Part shown: positions 25,357-33,218 of the stretch, piece after piece
How the letters are laid out: each line of letters begins with the position of its first letter
Position numbering within the stretch: position 1 is the first letter of the stretch
Assembly (NCBI GenBank): GCA_963765075.1
Contig: CAVXVA010000001.1
Coordinates: forward strand, 620,001 to 684,000
DNA length: 64,000 bases
Source of the DNA: JAENVU01 sp963765075
GTDB taxonomy: Bacteria; Actinomycetota; Acidimicrobiia; IMCC26256; JAENVU01
Direction of reading: 5' to 3'
Made by a program: the position numbers and the translations under genes
The notes under the pieces: generated by a model
Databases searched by the model: none
Seen by the model: the letters and a program-made list of their open reading frames with translations, nothing else
Told to the model about the DNA's origin: nothing

Positions 25357-26525
25357 CAGGCGTCAATCCTCTCGATGATCGTGGCGTTGGCCATGCCGCC
25401 GCCTTCACACATGACTTGCATTCCGTACCGACCGCCGGTGCGCTCGAGTTCGTTGAGCAAGGTGGCCATCAGCTTCGTACCCGAACCACCGAGCGGGTGA
25501 CCCAACGCGATCGCTCCACCGTTCACGTTCACCTTGTTCAGGTCGGCGCCCGTCTCTTTCGCCCACGCCAGCACGACCGACGCGAACGCTTCGTTGACCT
25601 CGAACACGTCGATGTCGTCGATGCTGAGACCGCTCTTCTCGAGGATCTTCGCGGTGGCCGGGATCGGGCCCTTGAGCATGGTCACCGGGTCGGTGCCGGC
25701 AACGGCGAACGAGTGGAACCGGGCCCGCGGCTTCAGGCCAAGCTCCGCGGCCTTCTCGGCGCTCATGATGAGCACCGCCGAGGCGCCGTCACAGATCTGC
25801 GACGAGTTTCCCGCCGTGATCGTGCCATCCTCTTTGAAGGCCGGCTTGAGGGCCGCCAACTTCTCGGGCGTCGTACCTTCGCGGATGCCCTCGTCGGTGG
25901 TGTGCATCTCGGTCCCCTCACCGAGGTCGACCGGCACGGGGACGATCTCGTTCTCGAACCGACCCTCGCTGGTCGCGACGAACGCCCGTCGCTGACTCTC
26001 GGCACCGAAGGCGTCCATGTCCTCACGGGTGATCCCGTACTCGGCCGCGATCATGTCGGCACCGATGCCCTGAGGCGGCAGGCCGGACTCGGCGTATCGC
26101 TCCATCTGGGCCGGCGGGAACGGAAAGCCCATGCCCTGGACGACCGAGGCGCCCATCGGCGTACGAGTCATGACCTCGACGCCGGCCGCCACCACGACGT
26201 CGTACGCACCCGCCATCACGCCCTGCGCGCCGAAGTGCATCGACTGCTGGCTCGATCCGCACTGGCGGTCGATCGTGGTGGACGGAACCGACTCGGGCCA
26301 ACCGGCCGCGAGCACTGCGTTGCGCCCGATGTTGAGCGACTGCTCACCGACCTGCATCACACAGCCCATGATCACGTCGTCGACGAGGGCCGGGTCCAGG
26401 TCGTTGCGCTCGGCCAGCGCGTTGAGCACGTGCGCCGCCAGCGCGGCCGGGTGCCAGTCCTTCAGCTTGCCGTTGCGCTTGCCACCTGGCGTGCGCACCG
26501 CATCAACGATCACAGCATCAGTCAT
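25356..26525 (-). CDS. Acetyl-CoA C-acyltransferase (thiolase, FadA-like)
   Basis: 389-residue degradative thiolase cleaving 3-ketoacyl-CoA. All catalytic motifs are present: the nucleophilic Cys in IDRQCGSSQQSMHFGAQGV, GGAIALGHPLGGSGTKL with the conserved His, and the second Cys in VMCEGGGMANATI. Also NVNGGAIALG and EVNEAFASVVLAW (NEAF). Length is normal. It overlaps the SDR by one base and lies 51 bases downstream of the MarR regulator, so regulator and enzymes are probably one transcript. Confidence 0.95.
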   Translation of the reverse strand: MTDAVIVDAVRTPGGKRNGKLKDWHPAALAAHVLNALAERNDLDPALVDDVIMGCVMQVGEQSLNIGRNAVLAAGWPESVPSTTIDRQCGSSQQSMHFGAQGVMAGAYDVVVAAGVEVMTRTPMGASVVQGMGFPFPPAQMERYAESGLPPQGIGADMIAAEYGITREDMDAFGAESQRRAFVATSEGRFENEIVPVPVDLGEGTEMHTTDEGIREGTTPEKLAALKPAFKEDGTITAGNSSQICDGASAVLIMSAEKAAELGLKPRARFHSFAVAGTDPVTMLKGPIPATAKILEKSGLSIDDIDVFEVNEAFASVVLAWAKETGADLNKVNVNGGAIALGHPLGGSGTKLMATLLNELERTGGRYGMQVMCEGGGMANATIIERIDA

Positions 26526-26576
26526 CGGGGTTCTCCTGGTAGTCGAGTTGGAACGGGGGTCGGACAGCAGATCGGT

Positions 26577-27056
26577 TCACGAGCCATCCGCGGGGTCGCC
26601 GATGGCTCGGGTGAGGTTGGTCTGGAGTTGCTGGAGCACGGCGGTGAGCGCCTGCCGGTCGGCCCGGCTGAGCCCCGACCGCAGCTCGGTGCGCAGCGTC
26701 GTGTCGATCGCGGTGACCTGCGCGACGAGGCCGCGGCCCATCTCGGTCACCTGGATCTGCCAGACCCTCCGGTCGGTCGGATCCGGGTGCCGCTCCACGA
26801 GGTTCCGAGCTTGGAGTCGGTCGATCGTGGCACCAGTCGCGGCGCGGCCCTGGCCCAAGTGGTCGGCGATCTTGGTCTGGGTCACCGGGCCGAAGTCGGC
26901 CACGTAGACGAGCACGATGGCCTGGGTGAGATTGAGGTCCAGCGCCGCGAACCGCTGGTCGTACGCGTCGCGCAGCAACCGAGCGGTCGTGATGAGCGTC
27001 GCCTCGACCCGCTGCCACGGCGGCGCATCCAGCTCGGGCGCGGGACGGGTGGTCAC
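26577..27056 (-). CDS. MarR family transcriptional regulator
   Basis: 159-residue winged-helix repressor. Seen: dimerisation helices at both ends and the central wHTH with LTQAIVLVYVADFGPVTQTK, GQGRAATGATIDRLQARNLV and the wing RHPDPTDRRVWQIQVTEMG, the canonical DxRxx motif of MarR wings. GTG 27056 is preferred to upstream codons because the longer reading would cover the operator dyad at 27079-27098. It is first in the beta-oxidation operon and probably senses an acyl-CoA or acid intermediate, repressing itself and the thiolase, SDR and hydratase. Confidence 0.9.
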   Translation of the reverse strand: MTTRPAPELDAPPWQRVEATLITTARLLRDAYDQRFAALDLNLTQAIVLVYVADFGPVTQTKIADHLGQGRAATGATIDRLQARNLVERHPDPTDRRVWQIQVTEMGRGLVAQVTAIDTTLRTELRSGLSRADRQALTAVLQQLQTNLTRAIGDPADGS

Positions 27057-27078
27057 GCGGACAGCTGTACGCCGACAG

Positions 27079-27098
27079 ATTGCATGGCTCCATACAAT
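27079..27098. promoter_or_regulatory. MarR-type operator dyad upstream of the marR-thiolase operon
   Basis: ATTGCATGG-CT-CCATACAAT is a 20-bp inverted repeat, arms of nine with one mismatch, located 23 bases upstream of the GTG start of the MarR gene. Size and position are typical of autoregulatory MarR operators. The remaining stretch from 27099 to 27371, up to the multicopper oxidase gene, contains no convincing gene; it ends in the 12-bp palindrome ACCGTCGACGGT (27359-27370) directly before the oxidase ATG. Confidence 0.6.
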
Positions 27099-27371
27099 AT
27101 GCACCGAGACCGATGGGCGCAAGATCAACCGGACGCGATCGCCGCCCTGAGTTCCGCCAGGCTCGGGTCATCGCCCACCCCGCGGGATCGATGCACCCAA
27201 CGGAGTCGTCGATCCGGGGCGAGGAGGACGACCCCGGACAGCCGCCGCCAGTCGCCGGTGATCCGCCCTTGCCGACCGCCCCGCCGGGGGGCCGCAACGT
27301 AGCGGCGACAGGGAAGGGAGAGGACCTTCGCCCCTACTCGGGCCCGGGGTCCGGCTCTACCGTCGACGGTC

Positions 27372-28894
27372 ATGGCGACCCGTCGCGACTTTCTCGGCGC
27401 GCTCGCCGGTGGAGCTGCGCTCCTGAGCCTCACCGCATGCGGCGACGACTCCTCGACGCCCGACCTCCCGGCGGCGGGCCGCGCCTTCGCGGCGCCGCGC
27501 GAACGTCGTAGCCGGAACGGCGTGCTCGACGTGACCCTCGTCGCCGATGCCCGGCCCGTGCGGTTCGGGTCGGGTCGCCGGTTTGCCTACACCTACAACG
27601 GCACCACCCCGGGACCGACACTGCGAATCCGCCCCGGTGACACGCTGCGTCTCAGGCTCGTCAACCACCTCGACGAACCGACCAACCTGCACACGCACGG
27701 CCTCCACGTTTCACCGTCGGGATCGGCCGACAACATCTTCGTGATGGTCGCGCCCGGTGCCTCGCATCAGTACGAGTACCTGATCCCCGACGATCACCCG
27801 AGCGGCCTCTTCTGGTATCACCCCCACCACCACGGGTCGGTCGCCGAGCAGGTCTTCGGCGGCCTCGCGGGCGCGATCATCGTCGACGACGCCCTCGACG
27901 AGGTACTGGAGATCGCCGCATCGACCGAACGCGTCATGGTGCTGGCCGACCCTGCGATCGGGAGTTCCGCGGATGCGTTCGGGGCATCGATGATGGAACG
28001 TATGCAGGGACGCCAAGGCGAGGTCGCGCTCGTGAACGGCATCGTCGCTCCGACCCTACGGACCGCAGCCGGATCCCTCGAACGGTGGCGGCTGGTCAAC
28101 GCCAGCGCCTCGCGCTACTACCGGCTCGCGCTTGCGGGAACCGTCATGCACCAGATCGCGACCGACAGCGGCCGCCTGGCGGCACCGGTCGAGGTCGAGG
28201 AGGTGCTCATCGCCCCCGGCGAACGGGTCGAACTCCTCGTCGCTCCCGGTCGCGCCGGTCGGTACGCATTCCGAAGCCTCCCCTACGACCGCGGCACCCC
28301 CATGATGGATGGGGCGTATGGGGCGGTATGGGTGGCGGTATGGGTGGCGGTATGGGTGGCGGTATGGGTGGCGACTCGAGCACGACCGACACCCTCAATC
28401 TCGCCACGCTGGTCGTGACCGGGAGCGCAGCGCCGGCCTCACTTCCTGCGGGTCTGGCTGATGTCCGGTCGATCGCCGCAACGACAATCGACCGCGAGCG
28501 TGAACTCACCCTGGCGATGGGCATGGGCGGAGGCGGCATGGGCGGCGGCATGGGCGGCGGCATGAGCGGGATGTCGGCGACGATCGACGGCAAGACGTAT
28601 GCGGCAGATCGCACCGACATCGCCACAGAACTCGGCGCGGTCGAGGAATGGACGATCCGCAACACCTCGAGCATGGACCATCCGTTCCATCTCCACGTCT
28701 GGCCGTTTCAGGTCGTCGACGACGACGGCAGCGGTCGAACTCGGCCCGGGTGGAAGGACACGGTGAACGTGCCGGCGAACTCGTCGGTGCGGATTCGACT
28801 CGCCTTCGGCGACCTTCGCGGCCGGACGGTCTTCCACTGTCACATCCTCGATCACGAGGACCTCGGCATGATGGGCGTCATCGAGGTGACCTGA
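27372..28894 (+). CDS. Multicopper oxidase with Met-rich insert, frame-broken near 28310
   Basis: Exported multicopper oxidase of about 507 residues. N-terminus: twin-arginine-like RRDFLGALAGGAALLS followed by LTAC, so probably a Tat-exported lipoprotein. Copper ligands are visible: HTHGLHV, FWYHPHHHGSVAEQ, HPFHLHVWPFQV and HCHILDHEDLGMM, giving type 1, 2 and 3 sites. The first 311 codons are in one frame; from about 28302-28325 a one-base shift moves into the frame carrying GGMG repeats and the C-terminal ligands. Met-rich GGM stretches resemble the copper-binding inserts of CueO-like cuprous oxidases. Nearby cupredoxin and CcdA genes fit an envelope copper/redox role. Confidence 0.85.
28323..28370 (+). 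repeat. Four 12-bp tandem repeats encoding GGMG units
   Basis: Four perfect copies of GCGGTATGGGTG in the multicopper oxidase gene, encoding Gly-Gly-Met-Gly units in the downstream frame. A second, less regular GGCATGGGCGGC set follows at about 28536-28570. Unit length is a multiple of three, so copy-number change would alter the Met-rich loop length without changing frame. Confidence 0.9.
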
Positions 28895-28912
28895 CGCCGA
28901 TTCCTGCAGCGT

Positions 28913-28951
28913 TTGGGGTGTCACCGTCGGATTCCGGCAGTGACACCCCAA
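28913..28951 (+). terminator. Strong hairpin after the multicopper oxidase gene
   Basis: Perfect 12-bp arms TTGGGGTGTCAC and GTGACACCCCAA flank a 15-base loop, beginning 18 bases after the oxidase stop. There is no U-run on the plus strand; on stem stability and position it is a plausible terminator or mRNA 3' end structure, separating the oxidase from the SurE-domain gene at 29025. Confidence 0.55.
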
Positions 28952-29024
28952 CCCCCGGTGACCTCGGCCATCTGGCCCGGGCGGTACCATTCGTCCCTTA
29001 CCGGTACGCCTTGGAGGAGGAACC

Positions 29025-30299
29025 GTGCGGTCGGTCCGAGTTATCGCGATGGCAACGGTGGCACTGCTCGTCGCGAGTGGCTGTTCGATGTTGCAGAGTG
29101 CCCAACGGTACGAGGCCGCGCCCGGCACCGTCCCGAGACCGTTTTGGTGTGCGCCGACCGCCGGCACCGCGCTGAACCCGGCCGACTGCACCAGCCTCTC
29201 CGCCCAACTCGACCTCGCGGCGCTGGCCGCGAATCAGCGGCACACGGCCGGCGACGCGCTCGCCCACGGCGCGATCGGCACCGCCTACGTCGTGGGGGCG
29301 GGCGCCGCGTTCCGGTTCCGCGGGCCCACCGCGACGTTCGATCCCGCGGCGCCCGACACGCTGCTGTACGACAACACGCCGAGCGGTTCTCAGATCGCCG
29401 GTGTCGAGTGGAACGTCAGCGGGCCATCGGCGCCCGCCGGCTTCACGGGGCCGAACGATGTCTGGTCAGCCGTCAGCGGCGGTTGGCGGCTGCGGGCCTG
29501 GATCCTGCGTCCGTTCCAGCATGAACCGAATGTGTTCAACACCACGCACCCATGCCTCACGGGCCTCGGCGCCGTCTACGACGTGACCGCGTCCTGTTAC
29601 ACCGCGACCCACATCAACCCGCTCCGGGTGCTCGTCACGAACGACGACGGTTTCGACGCGGCGGGCATCGACGCCGCAGTCGAGGCGTTGCGCGCGCTCG
29701 CCAACGTGCAGGTCTCAGTGACCGCGCCCGCAACCGACCAGAGTGGAACCGGCGGCAATACGTCACCGGATCCGCTCGTCGCGAACCCCGGCGTCACCGC
29801 GAGCGGCTACCCGGCCACCGCGGTCCAGGGATTCCCGGCCGACTCGGTCCGCTACGCGCTCAAGACCCAGCACCAGAACCCCGACCTGATCGTGTCGGGC
29901 ATCAACAACGGTCAGAACCTCGGACCGATCACTGCCATCTCGGGCACGGTCGGCGCGGCACGCGTCGGCGGCCGCGCCGAGATCCCATCGGTCGCGCTCT
30001 CCCAGGGACTCGGTGCGCCGCCCGACTTTCCGAGCGGCGCGGTGGCGCTCATGAGTTGGGTCAACGATTTCCTGCTGGGCCGGGCCGGCCCGCAGCGGTT
30101 CGAGTCGGTGGTCAACATCAATATCCCGACCTGTACCTCGGGAGCGATCCGCGGCACGCGCGTCGTCCCCCTCGCGACCGACACCACCTCGGGCAACCCG
30201 GTCGGCAACGCCGACTGCACCTCGACCGCGAACTCCCCGGTCGACGACATCGCCGGATTCCTCAACGGGTTCGTGACGATCTCGAGCATCGGCACCTGA
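29025..30299 (+). CDS. Lipoprotein with N-terminal GPND-W domain fused to a SurE phosphatase domain
   Basis: 424-residue exported protein (start GTG 29025 with GGAGGAGG upstream; lipobox VASGC near residue 20). Residues about 60-190 hold a domain with LLYDNTPSGSQIAGVEW, GFTGPNDVWS and WRLRAWILRPFQHEPNVFN, like the lipoprotein at 22863. Residues about 203-424 are a SurE-type domain: LRVLVTNDDGFDAAGIDAAV (metal-binding DD), VSVTAPATDQSGTGGN, IVSGINNGQNLG and SGTVGAARVGG. SurE enzymes are metal-dependent nucleotidases/phosphatases normally cytosolic; here the domain is exported, as in some SurE-like acid phosphatases. Likely releases phosphate from an external monoester. Confidence 0.85.
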   Translation: MRSVRVIAMATVALLVASGCSMLQSAQRYEAAPGTVPRPFWCAPTAGTALNPADCTSLSAQLDLAALAANQRHTAGDALAHGAIGTAYVVGAGAAFRFRGPTATFDPAAPDTLLYDNTPSGSQIAGVEWNVSGPSAPAGFTGPNDVWSAVSGGWRLRAWILRPFQHEPNVFNTTHPCLTGLGAVYDVTASCYTATHINPLRVLVTNDDGFDAAGIDAAVEALRALANVQVSVTAPATDQSGTGGNTSPDPLVANPGVTASGYPATAVQGFPADSVRYALKTQHQNPDLIVSGINNGQNLGPITAISGTVGAARVGGRAEIPSVALSQGLGAPPDFPSGAVALMSWVNDFLLGRAGPQRFESVVNINIPTCTSGAIRGTRVVPLATDTTSGNPVGNADCTSTANSPVDDIAGFLNGFVTISSIGT

Positions 30300-30363
30300 C
30301 GCTGACCCTCCGACGGCACTTCGACTCGGAATAGACCCGGCCCCGACCGGGTTCCCCGTCCCG

Positions 30364-31269
30364 ATGCTCGACGTCCCCTTCGCGCTCGCGTTCGGCGCGG
30401 GGATGGTCGCGACCGTCAACCCCTGCGGGTTCGCGATGTTGCCGGCCTACCTCGGCTTCTTCGTCGGGTCCGATTCGACCGATCGACCCGGTCGCGATCG
30501 CATCGCCCGCGCGTTGGTCGTCAGTGGTTCGATGACTGCGGGTTTCATCACCGTCTTCGGCATTGTCGGCCTCCTCGTGCAGACCGTGGCCTCATCGATC
30601 GACGATCACCTCTCCAAGGTCACCATCGTGATCGGGATCATCCTGGTCGGGCTCGGCGCATGGTTGTTGAGCGGCCGGGAACTCCGGGTACGCGGACCTC
30701 GCATCCAACGCGGCGGTCGCGACGGCACGGTGCTCTCGATGTACCTCTTCGGCATCTCCTATGCCACCGCCTCGCTGTCCTGCACGCTCGGGCCGTTTCT
30801 CGTCGCGATGACGCCGACCTTCCGGTCCTCCGGAGTGGCCGCCGGGTTCATCGCCTTCGTCGCCTACGCACTCGGGATGGGACTCGTCATCGGTGCGGTG
30901 ACGGTCGCACTCGCCGGCGCGCAGCAAGCCTGGGTCAGCCGCCTGCGTTCGATCGGACCCGCCGTGAACCGAATCTCGGGCGCGTTCCTCGTCCTCGCGG
31001 GCGCCTACGTCGCCTGGTATGGATATTGGGAGAAGCGAAACACTTTCGACGCCGACCCGATTGTCGACGGCGCCACTGGTATACAGGAATGGCTGACCCG
31101 ACAGGTCGCTGATCTCCCCCGTTGGCCGATCGCCGTGGCGCTCATCACCGTGATCGGATTCGTCCTCGTGTGGCGGCGCGGGCGATCGGACCCCGACCCC
31201 GCCGGAACCGACACCACCGAGCCCAACACCGCTGAGCCACTCCCACCCAAGGACGATCTGCATGCGTAG
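30364..31269 (+). CDS. ccdA: CcdA/DsbD-like membrane electron transporter
   Basis: 301-residue membrane protein with about six to seven helices; carries electrons from cytosolic thioredoxin across the membrane to extracytoplasmic thioredoxin-like proteins. The two redox cysteines are in the expected first and fourth helices: TVNPCGFAMLPAYLGFF (Cys 21) and TASLSCTLGPFLVAM. After the last CcdA helix there is an extra segment ending with one more hydrophobic helix (PRWPIAVALITVIGFVLVW) and a charged Pro-rich tail. ATG 30364. It overlaps the next gene, the thioredoxin-like protein, by eight bases, so the pair is translationally coupled and functionally linked. Confidence 0.92.
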   Translation: MLDVPFALAFGAGMVATVNPCGFAMLPAYLGFFVGSDSTDRPGRDRIARALVVSGSMTAGFITVFGIVGLLVQTVASSIDDHLSKVTIVIGIILVGLGAWLLSGRELRVRGPRIQRGGRDGTVLSMYLFGISYATASLSCTLGPFLVAMTPTFRSSGVAAGFIAFVAYALGMGLVIGAVTVALAGAQQAWVSRLRSIGPAVNRISGAFLVLAGAYVAWYGYWEKRNTFDADPIVDGATGIQEWLTRQVADLPRWPIAVALITVIGFVLVWRRGRSDPDPAGTDTTEPNTAEPLPPKDDLHA

Positions 31270-31780
31270 GACCGGAATCCTCATTGTCGCCGTGACCCTC
31301 GGCCTCGCCGCGTGCGGCGGATCCTCGAATCAACCTTCGGGTAATGCGCCACGCACGACGCCCGCCAACGTGACGCTGCCCGCCGTCGAGGTACGGAACT
31401 CGGGCACCGGCGAAACGGTGAACTTCGCCAGCGTCCTGCCGGCAGAGAAACCGGTGTTGTTCTGGTTCTGGGCCCCTCACTGACCGATTTGCAACCGGGA
31501 AGCCCCCGGTGTCGAGCAGTTTGCTCGAGCGAATCAAGCCACCCTCACCGTCGTCGGCGTCGGCACCCAGGACTCGTTCCCCGAGGCCCGGAAGTTCCAC
31601 GACAAGTACGACATCACCTTCGACCTGCTCTGGGATCCATCATTCGAAACCTGGCAGGCGTTCGGGATCACGAGCCAACCGGCGGCGGTCCTGGTGACGC
31701 CCGCGGGCAAAGTCATCCAAGCTTGGCAAGGCGCCTTCCCCGAGGACCAGGTCGTCGATCTGGCCAAAGGAATCGCGTAG
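31262..31780 (+). CDS. Thioredoxin/TlpA-like lipoprotein with in-frame TGA at the redox Cys: candidate selenoprotein
   Basis: 172 codons before the stop TAG, with TGA as codon 74. N-terminus: MRRTGILIVAVTLGLAACGG, a lipoprotein signal. Then EVRNSGTGETVNFASVLPAE and FWFWAPH-TGA-PICNREAPGVEQ, where family members read W-A-P-x-C-x-x-C. The TGA thus takes the place of the first, nucleophilic cysteine, giving U-P-I-C. The frame continues without any break through VVGVGTQDSFPEARKF, FDLLWDPSFETWQAFGI, the cis-Pro segment SQPAAVLVTPAGKV and the end. It overlaps ccdA and would be reduced by it. Known family: secreted TlpA/MPT53-like thiol oxidoreductases. Alternatives: a nonsense mutation or base-call error turning TGC into TGA. 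Confidence 0.8.
31481..31528 (+). promoter_or_regulatory. Candidate bacterial SECIS element after the in-frame TGA
   Basis: Two hairpins follow the TGA (31481-31483). The distal one, TCGAGCA-GTT-TGCTCGA (31512-31528), is a perfect 7-bp stem with a three-base loop starting with G, 35 nt after the TGA; this matches the bacterial SECIS rule of a short apical loop with G at the first or second place 16-37 nt from the UGA. The proximal one, ACCGGG-AAGCC-CCCGGT (31494-31510), has a 6-bp stem and G at loop position three. Either could be the SelB-binding element; the distal fits better. Confidence 0.6.
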
Positions 31781-31825
31781 CGGCACAACTTCGATTCGGA
31801 CGATCATCGTCGCTACGCTCCGCGG

Positions 31826-32221
31826 ATGCGTACCTTCCTCCGACTGACTGCCGTCTCGATGTTGTCACTGACCGTCCTTGCCGCGTGCGGCAGCGACTCG
31901 TCGGGGGTCGACCTCAGCACGAAGAAGTTCACGAGTGAGACCGGCAAGCGCGCCGTCACCGTCGACGGGGCCGACAACAACTTCAAGCCGCAGTACGTCA
32001 CCGTGAGCGCGGGCACCAAGGTCACGTTCATCAACGTCGGCCGGAACCAGCACAACGTGTACTCCATCGGCGACGACTTCGCGTCGATCGCGACGGTCGA
32101 CTTCGGCCCCGGCGACAAGGGAACCGTCACCTTCGATGAGCCCGGCGACTACCCGTACTACTGCACCCTCCACGGCACGCCGAGCCGTGGCATGACAGGC
32201 GCGATCCGCGTCGTCGAATAA
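31826..32221 (+). CDS. Cupredoxin (plastocyanin-like) lipoprotein
   Basis: 131-residue small blue copper protein. Lipoprotein signal MRTFLRLTAVSMLSLTVLAA followed by Cys 21. Type 1 copper ligands are all present: His 76 (NQHNV), Cys 113 and His 116 (YYCTLHG) and Met 123 (RGM), within the usual beta-sandwich (FKPQYVTVSAGTKVTFINVG, GTVTFDEPGDYPYYC). It lies 45 bases after the thioredoxin-like gene on the same strand and probably belongs to the ccdA unit. A soluble electron carrier at the outer face of the membrane, possibly serving the multicopper oxidase encoded 3 kb upstream. Confidence 0.92.
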   Translation: MRTFLRLTAVSMLSLTVLAACGSDSSGVDLSTKKFTSETGKRAVTVDGADNNFKPQYVTVSAGTKVTFINVGRNQHNVYSIGDDFASIATVDFGPGDKGTVTFDEPGDYPYYCTLHGTPSRGMTGAIRVVE

Positions 32222-32252
32222 GCAGCGCAACGCGAACGGTGACGGGTCCGTT

Positions 32253-33218
32253 CTAGCGAACCTGGAACAGCGGCTCTTCCTCACGGTTGGACGCAAGCTC
32301 GCACACGACCTCGCGATGGATGCACGCCTCGACTTCCCGCGCCAGCCCCGGCGGGTCCCAGGCGTTGAGGAAGTCCCCGTGCGCGGTCGTGACCGACCCC
32401 GAGGCCAGACGGAGATCGTGATCAGGTCCCGAGACGCCGAAGTTGACCGAGACCATCAACTGCGGGACCACGACTGCACGCGACGAAGGACACCGCCCTC
32501 CGGTGGAATACGCCAAGTGTGAGCGATGGTCCGCGGAGTCGAGATGGCGACCGTCCCAGCAATCGGGGAAGGTCAGCTGCAGATGCAACGGCGCGCTCGC
32601 CGGGCAATCCGGAGGTGCGAACTGGAGATCGGTCGACACACCGCAGACCCAGCCGACCCCACCATCCAACTGCGGCGCCCGCGCATCAGCATCGCCGGCG
32701 ATCATGGCCAAGCCGAATGGGAACGGTTTCACCCGGGTCGGATCCATCTCCGGTGCGGCGCGGTAGTACGCCGCGATACTCCGCGGCAGCACCGCGACAT
32801 CGTGGTCGTACAACGTCGGATGCCAATACGCCGCCGTATCGGATTCCTTGTCACAGGTGGTGGCTTGGGTCGCGAGCTGCTTCGGCGTCGAGTTCGCACC
32901 GGTCGCCACTGCACCGTAGAAATCGTGGCGGTGAGACGCGCCGTGGCGGCCGAGGTGCACGATCGGATCGTGGGGCCCGGAATGGCTGTAGACGCACTCG
33001 ACGACGAACTGCCCAACTCGTCCCTGCGGACCGGTGTGACGCTCCGGTCCGACTGGACCAACCCGGCTGAGCGCCACCGGCGCGTGGCGGCCGTCGATCG
33101 CCGACTCGGAGCCAGAAGACGCGGTGTCGGCACAGCCGGCGGCCACCGCGCACACCACCATGATCGCGGCCAGCGCCCGACGGGCGCTCGAGTGGAACTG
33201 ACGGCTGAGCGGCGTCAC
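32253..33218 (-). CDS. DUF1996 domain exported protein
   Basis: 321-residue exported protein with a signal/lipoprotein region (ALAAIMVVCAVAAGCADT, Cys near residue 29). It carries the DUF1996 signature: FVVECVYSHSGPHDPIVHLG, then GASHRHDFYGAVATGANSTP and AAYWHPTLYDHD, plus the later HLQLTFPDCWDGRHLDSADH. The domain is common in fungi and actinobacteria and is uncharacterised; clustered His and Asp suggest metal or polysaccharide binding. GTG 33218 overlaps the stop of the beta-helix gene (GTGA), so both are translated together. Confidence 0.87.
   Translation of the reverse strand: MTPLSRQFHSSARRALAAIMVVCAVAAGCADTASSGSESAIDGRHAPVALSRVGPVGPERHTGPQGRVGQFVVECVYSHSGPHDPIVHLGRHGASHRHDFYGAVATGANSTPKQLATQATTCDKESDTAAYWHPTLYDHDVAVLPRSIAAYYRAAPEMDPTRVKPFPFGLAMIAGDADARAPQLDGGVGWVCGVSTDLQFAPPDCPASAPLHLQLTFPDCWDGRHLDSADHRSHLAYSTGGRCPSSRAVVVPQLMVSVNFGVSGPDHDLRLASGSVTTAHGDFLNAWDPPGLAREVEACIHREVVCELASNREEEPLFQVR

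Noticed and set aside
28323..28370. Phase variation by change in the 12-bp repeat number
   Set aside because: The unit is a multiple of three, so copy change cannot switch the frame.
31262..31483. A 73-residue truncated protein ending at the TGA as the true product
   Set aside because: It would end inside the thioredoxin active site, while conserved thioredoxin sequence continues in the same frame afterwards.
31481..31483. Genome-wide reassignment of TGA to Trp or another amino acid
   Set aside because: Many other genes in the window end cleanly at TGA with start/stop overlaps, so TGA is a normal stop here.
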